Part shown: piece after piece, positions 1 through 12,600 of the stretch
How the letters are laid out: each line of letters begins with the position of its first letter
How positions within the stretch are numbered: the stretch's first letter is position 1
Source: Balanoglossus misakiensis
Taxonomy: Eukaryota; Hemichordata
DNA: 64,000 nucleotides
Direction of reading: 5' to 3'
NCBI GenBank assembly: GCA_040954595.2
Contig: CM082579.2
Span: 7,130,001 to 7,194,000 of the forward strand
The notes under the pieces: generated by a model
The model's database searches: none
The model's input: the letters and a program-made list of their open reading frames with translations, nothing else
Told to the model about the DNA's origin: nothing
Made by a program: the position numbers and the translations under genes

Positions 1-17
1 GTAATCGTGACACTTAC

Positions 18-2055
18 TGTGAATTTTCTCTACATTTTGGCCGAGCAGATGACCTCTGACCCCAATGTCCTGCCCCATCAGGGTTGGTTTTCGGGGTGTC
101 ATTGGCAAAGTCTTCTCCACACCATGCATCTCTTCTGCCGACGTCGGAATCCCATTCTCCGACAGGAACTCGTCAAGATCCATGTATTCCAGCTTGAAGT
201 CACTGCCGTCGTACGGAAGAGTCTTGTCCCACAGAGTTGGCCCCAGGAAAGCGGCGGACATATCGGCCGCCATTTGACTGTCACTGCCCCATTCTTCTAT
301 TTCTTTCTCTTTATCTTTGAGCTTGCCTGCAAAAAAATGGTAACAAGGCGAAATAAGTTACAGTTTTGACAAAAAAAGAAAAGATCATGTATGAACAATA
401 TATGAACAATAATTCTTGTCATGACATGAGGTTCTCCGTGCAGGCCACTATAGGGTAGTGGGCCACTACTTTATAATTTTGAAGACAATAGAATGCAATT
501 AACATAACAAGTGTTACTACTGTTATGCAAATTAGCCAATATCCCATCATAAATTCTTGGGGAGAACACTGCTTGTAATACTTGAATACGAATTGTTGGT
601 TAATACCCTGTTGAATTATCATTTCTACATTTCACTGTGTTTATGTACCTATTATTTGTACCTATTCGTATGGGTCTACAGTGCTGATGCAACTAAAGAG
701 GTATGCAAACCTGTTGGTCCTGTTGGCACAACGCCAGCTTATTTACAGATTAAATATTGACATTATTTCCCCCAGAGGTTGATGACCAGGAGAATATGGT
801 TTACAATGTTTGTGAAAAAAATATTTTTTTCTAGAAATTTTCAAAACATGATTTAAAAGCAACCAAAAAAGGGCAGCTCTTTTGTTGACTTTTTGGAGTC
901 TTTTTTTTAGTCTCTTCACATTCATTTCAGTGTTTAGATTTGAGGGCCAGGGAGTTCTGCTTGGATGGCAATCCGGACTGTACCATTGCTTAATGGGGAG
1001 TGTCAGCATGTGTCTGGCCGAAAGTTTTTCCCAGGTTTGTGCTGGTGTGGATGGCGTACTAGTTTAAAAACTGTGGTCATGCACTGACTCACTATCGGAA
1101 ATAGTGACCGATTTGTCAATTTGTTTTGACCAAATGCAGAAAACCTCTATATTAACCGAGCGACTGTGTGCTACATTTGCACTGTGTTGTCCCTGTGCAG
1201 TGAATTATCAGTCATCCCAAGGTGACCGTGAAATCATAGACAGTTGATGGTCAACTGTTGTGTGCTGTAGGCAATTTCTGCCAGCCATTCATTACGGCGC
1301 CGCCACCCCATGGATAATAGCACAGTCTCTGACTACGTTGTCTGTTGCTGTTGGTTCCGGAAATCTGAATGTAAATTCCGGACCCTCGATCGTTTCAAGA
1401 TCGCTAGAATCATTCTCACGTCTGCTGCTTGTCATACTCGATCTCCAATTGCTTTATACTTTATGATCGACGCTTCCCCCATTTCATATGAAAACAGTCG
1501 AAAAACAGAACGTCAATACGATACTTACTACATAATTACCTCCGGATGTAAATAAATATATTCAGAGCTAGAGAGAGAAAGATTTTTTTTTATATCGGCC
1601 CCACTGATCGGATCCACTGGCAGAAATTGCCGTGATGCTACGATATAGGAGTTAGCTGTGGAAACGCAGCCCCGGTTGGAACAGCTGCGTTTCCATAGCT
1701 ACATAGGAGCCGGATTCACAAGTCACATGAAATTCCATATGACATTCATTTCCTGTTGTTTTGCCTTTTCGTTTACAAACATCGTGAAAACGGGAAACCT
1801 TTACGTCTTTACAAATGCACTGTTCGATGTTCGGAGTATGCCAAGAAAGAATCTTTCTGGCATTTTTATGAACAATATTAATAATCGCATAAAAAACACT
1901 GCGAATGACTGAATGTACAAGTTCGTTTGGGAAAAACAACGTAAAAACAACTCACTGTTACTTGTAAGGCTGACTGCTGGACGCAGGAGGATTGGATTTT
2001 CTAAGAGTGACTTCAGGGTTACCCCGCTGGACTTGTTGGTTGGTGATTCCGCCAT
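18..2055 (-). CDS. HLF: PAR-bZIP transcription factor, HLF/TEF/DBP-like (5' part, runs off left edge)
   Basis: Two coding exons are visible on the minus strand: 2055-1956 (ATG at 2055-2053) and 326-18, with acceptor CAG before 326 and donor GTAAGT after 18; the rest lies beyond position 1. Exon 1 contains SLLENP, which aligns with the same motif near the HLF N-terminus. Exon 2 encodes [16 protein letters not shown] and then [16 protein letters not shown], nearly identical to vertebrate HLF/TEF. The PAR and basic leucine zipper regions are not in the window. The splice phase closes (100 bp leaves phase 1; 309 bp restores phase 1). Family members bind D-box sites as dimers in the nucleus and act in circadian output and xenobiotic metabolism. 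As a single invertebrate gene it may be the pre-duplication orthologue of HLF, TEF and DBP, so the symbol is a family label. STXBP4 lies upstream in the same orientation. Confidence 0.9.
327..1955 (-). other. Intron 1 of the HLF-like gene
   Basis: This 1.6 kb stretch between the two coding exons shows no exon-like reading frame with family similarity. It contains one clear hairpin at 1653-1701, listed separately. The short ORFs in it look like chance ORFs. Confidence 0.6.
1653..1701. repeat. Hairpin with 18 bp arms in HLF-like intron 1
   Basis: The left arm at 1653-1670 (TAGCTGTGGAAACGCAGC) and the right arm at 1684-1701 are inverted complements with one mismatch, separated by a loop of about 13 bases. 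The function is unknown; it may be the tip of an old foldback element. Confidence 0.7.
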
Positions 2056-2768
2056 CTCGTCCGATCGATGAATATCAATTGTTTCCCGCAAAAGAAACTG
2101 AATTTTAACGAGTGTACGTGGGCAAAACGGGCAGCACACCGCGCGCTCGTGACCGGGGTTCGTTGATGCACAGACGCACAGGAGTCACGTTTTGCAGCAC
2201 ATGCACTGATGGTGTGGCAAACAACGTCGATCGCCCGCAGATAACATAGGATAACGTAATACGCAAATTGCACCAGTTGATTGACAGCGAAAATGACCAA
2301 TTAGGCCAAAGCACGGACTCATTGCCATGGTGCATGAACTCGAGCTCGAGCATGGGTATACATGTGATTTTTTTGACGGAAATCCGGTATGACATCGACA
2401 ACGTGATTTGCGAACGGTCCATTTTCTACAAGAGCGCCGGCCCCTTTTGGCATCGTCAGTGCCGCATTGGTCGGTACAATTGTAAGGCCCGGGGTGTAGG
2501 GAAACCTTGACCACGACAGGCAACGCCAATCGGCAGTACAGTAGCTGTTTAAAATTTTCTACAGGTAGCCTAATGATGTAAATGCATGCCATTGTGATTG
2601 AGCCCAAACCTTTTATAATTCTGCAGAATACGTTCGCTACATATAATTTTTTGAGTAAAAGTCGCACTTTGTCCAACTTTGCTGATTTTCGAGTCCCCAC
2701 TCCAAATTCATGTCTATCTCGATATTGTAAATACAATGAAACCACTACACTGTCTATATGGCCAAACG

Positions 2769-2789
2769 CACGTGGAACAAACCCACGTG
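2769..2789. promoter_or_regulatory. Tandem canonical E-boxes (CACGTG, 9 bp spacer)
   Basis: CACGTG occurs at 2769-2774 and again at 2784-2789, about 715 bp upstream of the HLF-like start codon. CACGTG is the canonical CLOCK:BMAL1 site, and vertebrate PAR-bZIP genes, DBP in particular, are direct clock targets through E-boxes. Two perfect palindromic E-boxes this close together are unlikely by chance in AT-rich DNA. A role in circadian control here is inferred, and the 9 bp spacer is longer than the 6-7 bp of the best-studied paired E-boxes. Confidence 0.55.
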
Positions 2790-2833
2790 CGAAAAACGTG
2801 TATTTCTATGAACGTGTACATGTGCATGCAATC

Positions 2834-2915
2834 TACGGCGACGTCTTTTACGGTATTCTCACGAGGCGACAGCATATAAGAATACCGCACCGCGCAAGTA
2901 GAGGACGTCGCCGTA
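2834..2915. repeat. Nested inverted repeat with GACGTC cores in HLF-like promoter region
   Basis: Outer arms TACGGCGACGTC (2834-2845) and its complement (2904-2915) enclose inner arms CGGTATTCT (2851-2859) and its complement (2879-2887), so the segment could fold as a two-step hairpin. Each outer arm carries a GACGTC CRE/ATF-like core. A TATAAG string at 2875-2880 sits inside. It could be a small foldback element or paired regulatory sites. Confidence 0.6.
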
Positions 2916-4118
2916 CCCAGCACCTGATTTTAATCAGATTGACGTACAGTACATCACAGGCAAAGAGAAAAGACAGATCTATTTGTCTATGATGATAGCA
3001 TACTGGACGTGAAAAAGGGTTGACTAAATCGTACCGTAGATGGCGCTTCTGACAGAGAATCCGTACCAGCAGATCAGTTGTTTACTACTTTGGAGATGGT
3101 TGACTGAAAAATACCATCCTCACGAATCGCTGAAACAGCTGGAAAAGTATTGAAACTGGGATAAAGCACGCACAAATTTCATGGAAACTTATGCACATCA
3201 GAATCACTGACGAAAAAATACCATGTTATAGCTTTTGGGATTCAAACCCTGAACATACTGTAACTGAATTTTACCTGGCAGGGAAACTGGTACACATGAA
3301 ATGGAAAGCCCCTTAGGTTGTTTTTGACATCTGAACCATGATGTATGTTTAGAACATGTCCGGACAGCACAAGTTCTATCAAACACCCAATCATTCCCAA
3401 AAACCCACCTCAAGCATAGATCAATACAGGAACCATTGCAAAAGTTATGTATAAAAATCATTTATTTCAACAATTTATAAAATAAGTTTTGAATTACATA
3501 TGATCAATAAAATTATAGAACAGCACGGGAAAATAAGAAATACAACATACACAGACTGTACATGCTGACACTGAATAATGGTATAAATATGATAAACTAT
3601 GCAAGAATATTTTTCAGTAAAAGAAGCGCACAACCATCAAAATAGTAAAACAAAAACCTACACTTAAATACAGCCTCTATCTGTTGCTCTGCGAACTCTT
3701 AAAATAAATTGTTGGCAAACAGTGAATATTTTCAGCCCATGCACAATGGTACGGTATGTATGGTCATGGACAGTTCCATTAAATCTAGTTGATTTTTTTT
3801 ACAAGAAAATGCAATGCCTTGAGGAAAATAGGTATTGGGTTAAGAGTGCCGGAAGACGGAAAGTGTCCAACAGCTTACTGAAACAAGAAAATCAACAATG
3901 AACAAATAAACAATATTTGGCAGCCATTTTGAATGTCAAGTTTTGGTGAACGTGAGACAAGTTGGTGTTCTGGTCCAAAAATCTTCATTTGCGTAATTTC
4001 AGAAGGGAAACATGTTGAGTCGTGCAGCCTATACATGTATTTCAGGTACAGGAAGTCCCACAATCACAGCCTAATGAGGCACTGTGGTCGTGGAGAAATC
4101 ATTATGTTGTCATGGTAA

Positions 4119-4142
4119 TGATGATGATGATGATGATGATAA
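4119..4142 (+). repeat. ATG/GAT trinucleotide repeat
   Basis: A short run of ATG units (about eight copies) ends in ATAAT. It lies in the STXBP4-HLF spacer and is not coding. Confidence 0.8.
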
Positions 4143-4347
4143 TTTGTGCTTATGTGACACTGCAGCGCCTTAACCTGTTTTGCCTGGTGTCATGTAAGCA
4201 TGTATTATCATTATCGCCGTTGTCATCATCGTTATCATCATTTCATGATCACCGCAACACGATTGCAATCACCATGTCTTCACAACCACGCCTACCTGTG
4301 TCACAATAAGCATTTCAACATGTACAGTAGGTATGAGTATAATGTAC

Positions 4348-4488
4348 ATGTATGTATGTATGTATGTATGTATGTATGTATGTATGTATGTATGTATGTA
4401 TGTATGTATGTATGTATGTATGTATGTATGTATGTATGTATGTATGTATGTATGTATGTATGTATGTATGTATGTATGTATGTATGTA
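4348..4488 (+). repeat. (GTAT)n microsatellite, about 35 copies
   Basis: An essentially perfect tetranucleotide array of roughly 141 bp, followed by interrupted GTGTGTATGT units to about 4513. The Met-Tyr-Val-Cys and Ile-His-Thr-Tyr repeat ORFs across it on both strands are artefacts of the array. It is likely length-polymorphic. Confidence 0.95.
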
Positions 4489-6227
4489 GTGTGTGTATGT
4501 ATGTAGTGTGTGTGTTGCAGTTAGAGGGATATATGATCATTGATAAACAACAAAACCAATAGTGGACTGAAATCAGATGAAGCACACATTGTAAAATTTT
4601 GATGTAATTGCTCAAATAGGCAACGAATCCATTTTAACGCAATTAATATAAATACCATATCTTATACCTTGGAACGCATCACACATTTTTGTGTTTATTT
4701 ACAAGAAGCGTTCCATTCTGTGGACAGCTACACTATTGTTTTAACCTTTCCTCAGGGTTGATATATATACACGACTACACAACAAAATAAAATAAATTTA
4801 TGCATAGTATTATAAGCAGTGCAATTCCCATGCTATTGCTGCATGTTCCAACCCAAAATCTACCATAGACCCCAGCTGTCCTTTGTCGCCATGGCATCCT
4901 TCACCAGAGAATCAGAGCTAAGGTCACATCTACAAGGGTTCAAAACTAGGGTACGCAATGGGTACAGTCATGGGTAGATATTATCTACTGGATGGGTCGA
5001 AAGGGGCTGTCTCATACAAATCACCTTTATAGAACAGGCAAGTTAATTGGCTAAACCACCACCCTATAGACCAGACAAGCTCATTGACTAGACCATCACC
5101 AAAACCAAGATCAGAGGTTAAGAAGTTGTGCATGCCTGCTGTTGCATATGGAGGGAAAGATTTGATGATTTTTATTTGATAGAGCTATGTTATCAGTGGT
5201 TATTATTTTGCATTTGATATAAAGCAGGAAAATAGCAAAAACTTTTTTATGAGAAAATCATACATGCACGTTACACAACAACTACAGTATAAAAATTAAA
5301 AAATGCAAAAAAGTGGACTAAAACATGCTATGATGTGAACGTGTATGTTAAACTCAGTCACCTTTCATTCTGCCATGATGGACATGGTACATGTAGTTTG
5401 CTGCTGTGAACACTATTGTATAAAACTTGTTTTAAAAAGCAAATATATCCTATACCACTCCCAATGAAAAAATGTTAACGTCCTCATTGATGCATTAAAA
5501 TAAAATTTACTTCATGGAAACCAAAATGTAATACTGCATGAGGTTTAATATCATTAATACAAAAATTTGATAAAAATTGCAAAACTTGAGATGTAGCATC
5601 ACTGTGCTTGTGTGAATCAATCATCTGATGATGACATCATTACTTGCAGCATGTCAGACATAATATCATTTTTGATATAAATGACCTCTTAAAATCAATG
5701 AAGGATATCTAGACAAAAACGACTTTTTTTTCATCATAATGCAAGGAGAGACTTTCCGAGGTACATAATGATCAAACATATTTGCATATTACACATGAAA
5801 AGCGATGTGTGAGTTTCATGATAGAAGTTATTCAACCCTAAATAAAACCTGTTTTGTAGAATGCAATTTGTAGTTCACAGAAAGTGGGCATTTTTATCAT
5901 TCTCTGTTTGACACTTCAGCTGATGCAGAATGACTAGGCTCTATGCCAATGCCACCATGGGAGGTAATTCACAGCATTCTCCATGTGGGTGTACTTGTAC
6001 GTTTTATATCACTCGTATGGATTGTATGGCAGCAGACTCGGCGATGGATGAGTTTGAGCAGTATCGAATCATCATGTAACGTGTTGTTCATGATTTAGCA
6101 CAAAGGGTCGTGAAACATTAGAATATGCCTGCCGTGCAAAGCATCTGTGACACAGTGTTGGAAAGTGATGACGATAACGCCATTCCAGTTGTTATAGAAC
6201 AGCTCATAAGCTGTGCAGCTATTAATG

Positions 6228-6261
6228 GTTATAGCACGGTTACTAGTAACCGTGGTTATAG
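6228..6261. mobile_element. Transposon excision footprint or minimal remnant with 7 bp target duplication
   Basis: A perfect 20 bp palindrome at 6235-6254 (CACGGTTACTAGTAACCGTG) is flanked by the 7 bp direct repeat GTTATAG at 6228-6234 and 6255-6261. The palindrome joins the first 10-12 bases of the terminal inverted repeat of the element at 13104-14286, head to head, and that element also has a 7 bp duplication. The simplest reading is an excision footprint or extreme internal deletion of the same family. Confidence 0.7.
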
Positions 6262-6600
6262 GCACTGAAAAAACACAGTTACAGGTAACCATGTCAAGAG
6301 CAGGAAAATTAGCAGTAACTTGATAGGTCACACTGTTAGGTTTATCCAGAATGTGTTTTTTTTTTTACCACAGAGATGTTAATACCAGTTCACCGAGATG
6401 AAATTAGTGATGTCAACATTTAACTTTCTCTGCCACGATTGTGAGAGGACTGTGAGTGAGCGAGTCACCACTTCTTGAGACAGACTCTTTTACTTGTCAT
6501 CCCTTACGTAGCTAATACTACCATTGTCAATGCCTGACTCCTGGGACATGTAGACCACCCATTTATCGTTGGCTAGGCACCTAGGTGACCCTTGCGAGTG

Positions 6601-9600
6601 CTAGGCTCGTGATTCTGGTAGGTTGTCCAGGTGATGAGAGTTGTAGTCGCCGCGGGCGACCGGCGGCGACGATTGTCGTGGCGATGACGAATGTTGGACG
6701 TTTGTCACCGGATGGTTCCATCTTGTACACTGAGTCACATGACTGGAAATCAAACAAATGATGGAATATGAAAATGTTACAAAATACTCTCAGTGAATTT
6801 ATAAAGCCTATTTTATGAGAATTGTTTTTTTAAAAGTAAGATTTAATAATCAGGCCAGAGGTGATATAAACTGTCAACTAAACAGTATCTTATTCAGTAA
6901 CCCTTCAGACATAGCTACAAGTAGAACCTCAACCCTGATGAGCTAATTAACCAGTTAAACTAAATAACTTTATACTAACTAACCAACTAACTAGCAAACT
7001 AACTGACCAATTAACTTACTGTAATTGACCTACATGCATGCATGACCATGACGAAGTTGTTGCGAAACAAGATATGACACACAAGCACATGAACTATGCA
7101 CTATATATAGTTCATTGTCAGTAAGACAGGATGTCCCTTCATGGGACTTCCAAGATGACGGTAACATGCTACATTGAATCACACAGGGACTTCCATACGA
7201 AATGAAGTGTAGGCGGACTTACTTGATATAATATCTCATTCCATCTGCTGTGTACGACTCTTCCCATCCGTATGGAAGTGCTGCGGGGTTGGAAAGACAG
7301 GAAACATTGAGACCACACACATACATGTCAAAATTAGTTGTCATAGCAACAATTTGACTTCAGGCAGAACTTAGAGATGGCCAGCACCCGTAAAAGCAAA
7401 GCTACACTGTTCAAGGTTTTTGAACAGTCCACACATCTTCGGGGCAAGTCAAGGTTCATGATACTACTGACATTTCTCAGGTTTCATGTAACTTGAATTT
7501 TTCACACGTTTTAAAACCCGAGACACTCCCCTGGTGCATGTTGCCGTCACTTTTCAAAATCCCTTTGGATATATCATCTTTCACTCGTCACACCTCAAGC
7601 GAAGTATGCGGCTATTTTTTTAAAACACATCACCCGACATTTTAGTATCATTTGTTGCATTGTGGGAATAGACTATACGACTAGGTAGTCATTAGTGAAT
7701 TGCATGATGGGATAGACATCCATATTGCCTGCTGCATTGTGGGAAATACCTTAAATTACGATTTCCTTCCGAGAACTGCATGCATGATGGGCTAAACTTT
7801 AATTAATACTGCTCGTGCAAATCAGGAAAAATATCTGAGTTGGTTTTTTCACTGAGAGTAGGATGATGACAGGATTGCTAGTGTATCAGTTATCATAATT
7901 TGGTTTGAACAGTTCTTACGTTCTACTTCGATGAGTTGTTTGACAGCTCTGACGGTCTCTCTTGCTTCGTGCGCAAGGTCTGAAGTATTCCTTCTGTTGT
8001 GTTTGGACAAATAACCCGGTGGACGGGAACCCATTCCCAGTTCATTCCGCCGACCACCCTCACCGCGACTCCTTGCCCTGAATCCGTATTCAAAGATGCA
8101 CAAAGTTAGAACCTCACAGAAAGACATTTAAGGTAGAATACGCCTCGAAAATCAACGTTTCAAACTTTCTCTCATATTTTGCTCAAGGCAACTATAGATT
8201 ATTCTTGCTTAAAATTGAGAATAAAGATTGGGGCTCACCGTGTAAATTAGTGATTTTCATGAAAACAAGACTTTAAAATAGCAAAGAATTGAAAGGTTTG
8301 GAGGACAACTTCAAGTGAGATACTTACACTGCATTGACTGGATGAGTTCCATCCACTAGTGTTTCATGAACCAGCTGAAAATAATTTGAAAATTATTAAT
8401 TTGCATGTCACATTTTGTCATTCTATCTTAAAAGGACTGCACTGAGGCACAATAAGGTTTTGACACAGCTTACCTCTGCTAGCTGTAGAAGTCTCTCTGT
8501 CGCTACTTCATAAGTCTTCTTACCAACTTCAGCTTTTCTCAACTGACAAGAAAGTACTGCTAATCTTTTCTGTAAATCACTGCTGTCTTCGCGCTGTGAA
8601 TCAAATTTTTTCAATACAATTGAAATTTTACTGGTAGACGGTTTTGGATCGAAACTTTCATTTTGAAGATATCACATGATTTAAGGTGCTGAAAATGACT
8701 TCTAAATTCTGCTAGGTAACCATTCTCTTGTGAGACATATCTGGACAAATCAGCAGAGCCATCCCTTACCACATGAAAAACAGAAATACTCTAGACTTGC
8801 GTTCTTACCTTCTTTGGTGGAGACGATGCCTTCAGATGTCGCAATTCTCTGATTTCATCTTCAAGTAGTTTAACCACCTCTTCATAGTCTACTTCCATTC
8901 TTCGGGCCGATATCTGGGCTTGTTCAGCCAGGTGGGCTTTGCTGCGAAGTGATCGACTTTCGTGGATTGCTCCCTGTGCTTCCTGTTAAAGATACAAAAT
9001 ACACTGTGTGTGTGATATCTCTTGTCTTGTCATGTTGGTGGAAATTGTACTGCACTGCACTGAAGGGTGACTAAAATCCAACACTCAACCCATTTTCATC
9101 TGTAGAGGTCCAACTTTACTATAGATACCATGGATATGAACCACAACACATTCCATTGTATGTGCATTAGCGTGTATGTATGACAGTAAATAAATTATTA
9201 TTTTTATGGGGGGGGGATACACAACATTGGCAAATAAGGATAAGATGACGTACTCTTCTGATTCTCAACAACTCTTCCTCAGCTTTGTTGCATGATTTCT
9301 CTTTCTCTCTCAGAAGTGCCTGAAATTAAAGAAAGTCTATGAATATTAGAAGGTAATAAACAAACAAGCAAAGTTGACTAGTAGTTTTGACACACAGCCA
9401 TTGTAGACCACACCTTAAAACGCAATGGCCTGTATTACTGTGTTGGTTCTGGGATTTGTCCATCCATCAGCTTTTGAAGTATTCCCTGTGGCCATTTAAG
9501 TAGCAAACTTGAGGAACATGCATGGACCCCAGAGTGTAATTCCTGATTCTGGATTTTCACTCAGAAGTGTTTGACCTGCTGTGACAACTACCTTGAGTCT

Positions 9601-12600
9601 CTCCACCTCCCTGACAGCTTCATCCCTTTCCTGTCTCAGGGCTTCCAACTCTTCACTCGGCCTTTCTTGAAAAGTTGGGAGTGTCTGTTGAATGACACGA
9701 TTAGACATGTTAATAACTGTGTACCTGTACATTGTACATTCATGGTGAGTAAAGCCAAAATGACAACTTGAATGCCCATATGATGACAACACATGCAATA
9801 TTCAACGCAAAATCTGTCCAGTTTTAATCTTTTATCCACCCTTATAATAGAAGAAAATGTTGAACACATGTGCACACCCATGAAAATACCAGGATGTAAA
9901 GGTCATATAAGGGTCATCAACATGGCCACCATGCATCATACACTGATTCTCCATATTACTTACATGATGCTGTATTGGTGGCGGTTCAGTGAAATCTGTA
10001 AAATCTTGAGCAGCAAACATCAATTTCCCAGCGCTGATGTTCCGTTCATCTAACTGCACTTTGAAAATCTCCCTTGCAATCTGTACAAACTCTGAAGAAT
10101 TAAAACAGACAATTACGCTGTTTATACATTTTCACACAATACTGTGCTTGCTTGGGGATATAAGCACTTTGGATAGATTATCCCTGGAATCTACTGTAAG
10201 TTCTATATTTGAGGTGAAATAATTCTACCTTTAGTAATCTACATGCATGTATGTGGAGCCCTGTTTTGTGCATAGGTGTTTGTGGATGTATGTCTGTCTG
10301 TGTGTGTGTGTTCCTGAGTCTGTACGGTATATGTCTATGTGTGTGTGGCACGTTACTGACTTACCTCCGTAAGTGACCATCCCAGATTGATCGACAGTCA
10401 ATCTCTGTCGTAACGCTTGCTTTTGTTCATTTGTAGGATCTATTCCCAGATATCTGATTGCCTGTATCCCAGATGACACACACAGAGAGAAAAGTCATTA
10501 CGCATTAATATAATATGTAAATTTATATAATTTATTTTGCATTGGTATAATAAATAAGACAATCCATAAGAGAAAAAATGGCCACTGCTACAGATTTATT
10601 TTAAAATTATAGAGATCACTTACGACTTCTAATTTTTCAACACTTAATCTGACTTGAGGATCTAAGGATAATCTTCTTGATCTGGACAGGTGTCTGGTTG
10701 AGGCTGGTGACATTGAAATTCCACTTACGGGTGACGGCTGGCCAAATGATACCATCCCTACCCCGCCCAAGTGGTTTGCCTGTCCTGGGCCACCTAGGAT
10801 GGATGGATAGATGGATGAATGAATGAACAAATATGAAAGCAAATTAGACTTTATTACGCCATATTTTAACCCCCACTCAATGGCACAGGCAAGCAAACAG
10901 GCATGAGGCCCACACATAGCACATGGAAATAAATGAACGCATACCGTTAGCTGCTTGTGGCGTGGATGTCATCTTGGGTTGCATGAATCTTTTCTGGACA
11001 TGTGCAGGCAGAGGAGCTTGGAGTTGGCCGTTCATTGGTGGTGATACATGTGTCAGACCTGTCAATAGAGTCAAGGGGTGTCAAACAGTGCAACTATTGG
11101 AAATCGGTCTTAAACGTTGACTCTTTCAGTTGCAGTGTGCTCTATAGTCAGACGATTTAGGATGTATTTGTGTTTAAAGAAATACTGAAATATCATTTGT
11201 AATTTCAGCTATTTATTTCATAGTAAATTTGGCATCCAAGCAGTAGACCGTACTGTCATCATTAATGCCTAATATTTATGAACTCAGAATTTATCCTTTA
11301 CACTAGCTACTTTGCATCTTTGGCAAATTGCAAATTTAAAATCATTTGTCAGTTTCTTTCATTGCTGGCTCTCAACACCCACTGAAACTGTCACTTCTGA
11401 GTCAAGCTGCTGCCTACACATATTAAGGCCATGTGATATTTGCCTAACACATTTATTTTATTGATTTCTTCTTTTTTCTTCTTAATATGAATAATACCAA
11501 TTTTCCATGCGTTTAATTCAAACTGGATATTTGATGCATCACATTGGATTTCTAGTTCACTGAGAGGGAGACGAGAGAAGGCAAAGAGACGGCCATTTGC
11601 ATGCAAATAAACAAGACTATACAAGGTTATTTTTGTGCAAGGAGGCACTGTTGCCATGGCAACAGATAGTTCCAATGAATGGATTCAATTGCTCTGGCTG
11701 ACATTAGGAAATGAGGAACAGCAAAACCAGGTCATGCCAGTTACATATGTGACCTTAATGATATTTTGATGATGTCAATTTACTTCCACTCACAATCTTC
11801 TATACGTCACAAAGAAAACGTAAAGAAAACATCATCTATGGATTCTTTCATCTGTTATGATGTACTCTGAATGAAATATTAAATGGTGTTTTGTGGCAAC
11901 ACAATGTGGAAAAACAGAGACCTGTGTTAAATCTACACACTGTAATCTAGACAGTGTAAAAATTGCTGCTAACTAGAAATTCAATACGTATTGGATTTTT
12001 TCCATAAAATACCCAATATGTACCAAGCATAAGATTATATGTTTTGTTATTATATTACTATCTAGTATTTAACATGCATATATATTTCCTTGTTCAGACA
12101 TATCATTTTTTTTAAAATGCTGGTCAAACCAAGATAATTTTATCTAAAATGTCCTTCATAAGATTTGTCATGGAAACCACATTGTGTGATAAAGGCAATA
12201 TTTCATCAATCACACTGACAATGTTCATTCTTTTTACTAAACAATATTGAATTCGCTACAATGAACCTATCGTTATCTCTTTTTAATTAATTTTATCGTA
12301 AACAATAAACATGCCCGATTGAAATTTGTCTTGATATATAAACGCAGTCATGACAAAAGACTACAAGGCTGAGAATTGAATGGATACGATTGCAAGAAAA
12401 ATTCTCTCATAAAATGTTGTGTTTTGAAAGGTGAAGACGGAGTCATTTAAATATGACCTGTGACCTTTCTCCCTGGCTTGTCACAAGAAATACTTTGCAT
12501 CTCATTATCATTTATGATCAATGCTTGAATGATTAATTAACAACTTACCCTGATGTTGGGGCGTCAACATACTCTCGACCGGTTGTCTCAGTTGCCCCGG

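Larger units (their letters stand above)
2056..2990 (-). promoter_or_regulatory. 5' flank and putative promoter of the HLF-like gene
   Basis: This is the stretch upstream of the HLF-like start codon. It is locally richer in CpG than the flanks (about 2110-2180 and 2760-2920). It holds two CACGTG E-boxes and a nested inverted repeat with GACGTC cores, both listed separately. The transcription start cannot be placed from sequence alone. A 186-codon minus-strand ORF inside it has no recognisable family features and is probably untranslated leader or chance. Confidence 0.5.
2991..6600. other. Spacer between STXBP4 3' end and the HLF-like promoter
   Basis: No supported coding exon was seen here. 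The stretch should include the STXBP4 3' untranslated region below 6601. On the minus strand the nearest clear AATAAA that I noticed corresponds to TTTATT at about 5171, which is far from the stop codon, so the 3' end is not placed. It also holds a GTAT microsatellite and a transposon-footprint-like palindrome, listed separately. Confidence 0.5.

Noticed and set aside
2185-2745. 186-codon minus-strand ORF upstream of the HLF-like start codon
   Set aside because: No family similarity, low-complexity Cys/Ser runs, and it overlaps the promoter or leader of the HLF-like gene. It is probably chance.
2873-2880. CATATAAG as a TATA box
   Set aside because: It reads as TATAAG only on the plus strand, opposite to the HLF-like gene, and lies inside the nested inverted repeat.
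4200-4615. Repeat-rich ORFs on both strands (Met-Tyr-Val-Cys and Ile-His-Thr-Tyr repeats)
   Set aside because: They are translations of the GTAT microsatellite and not genes.
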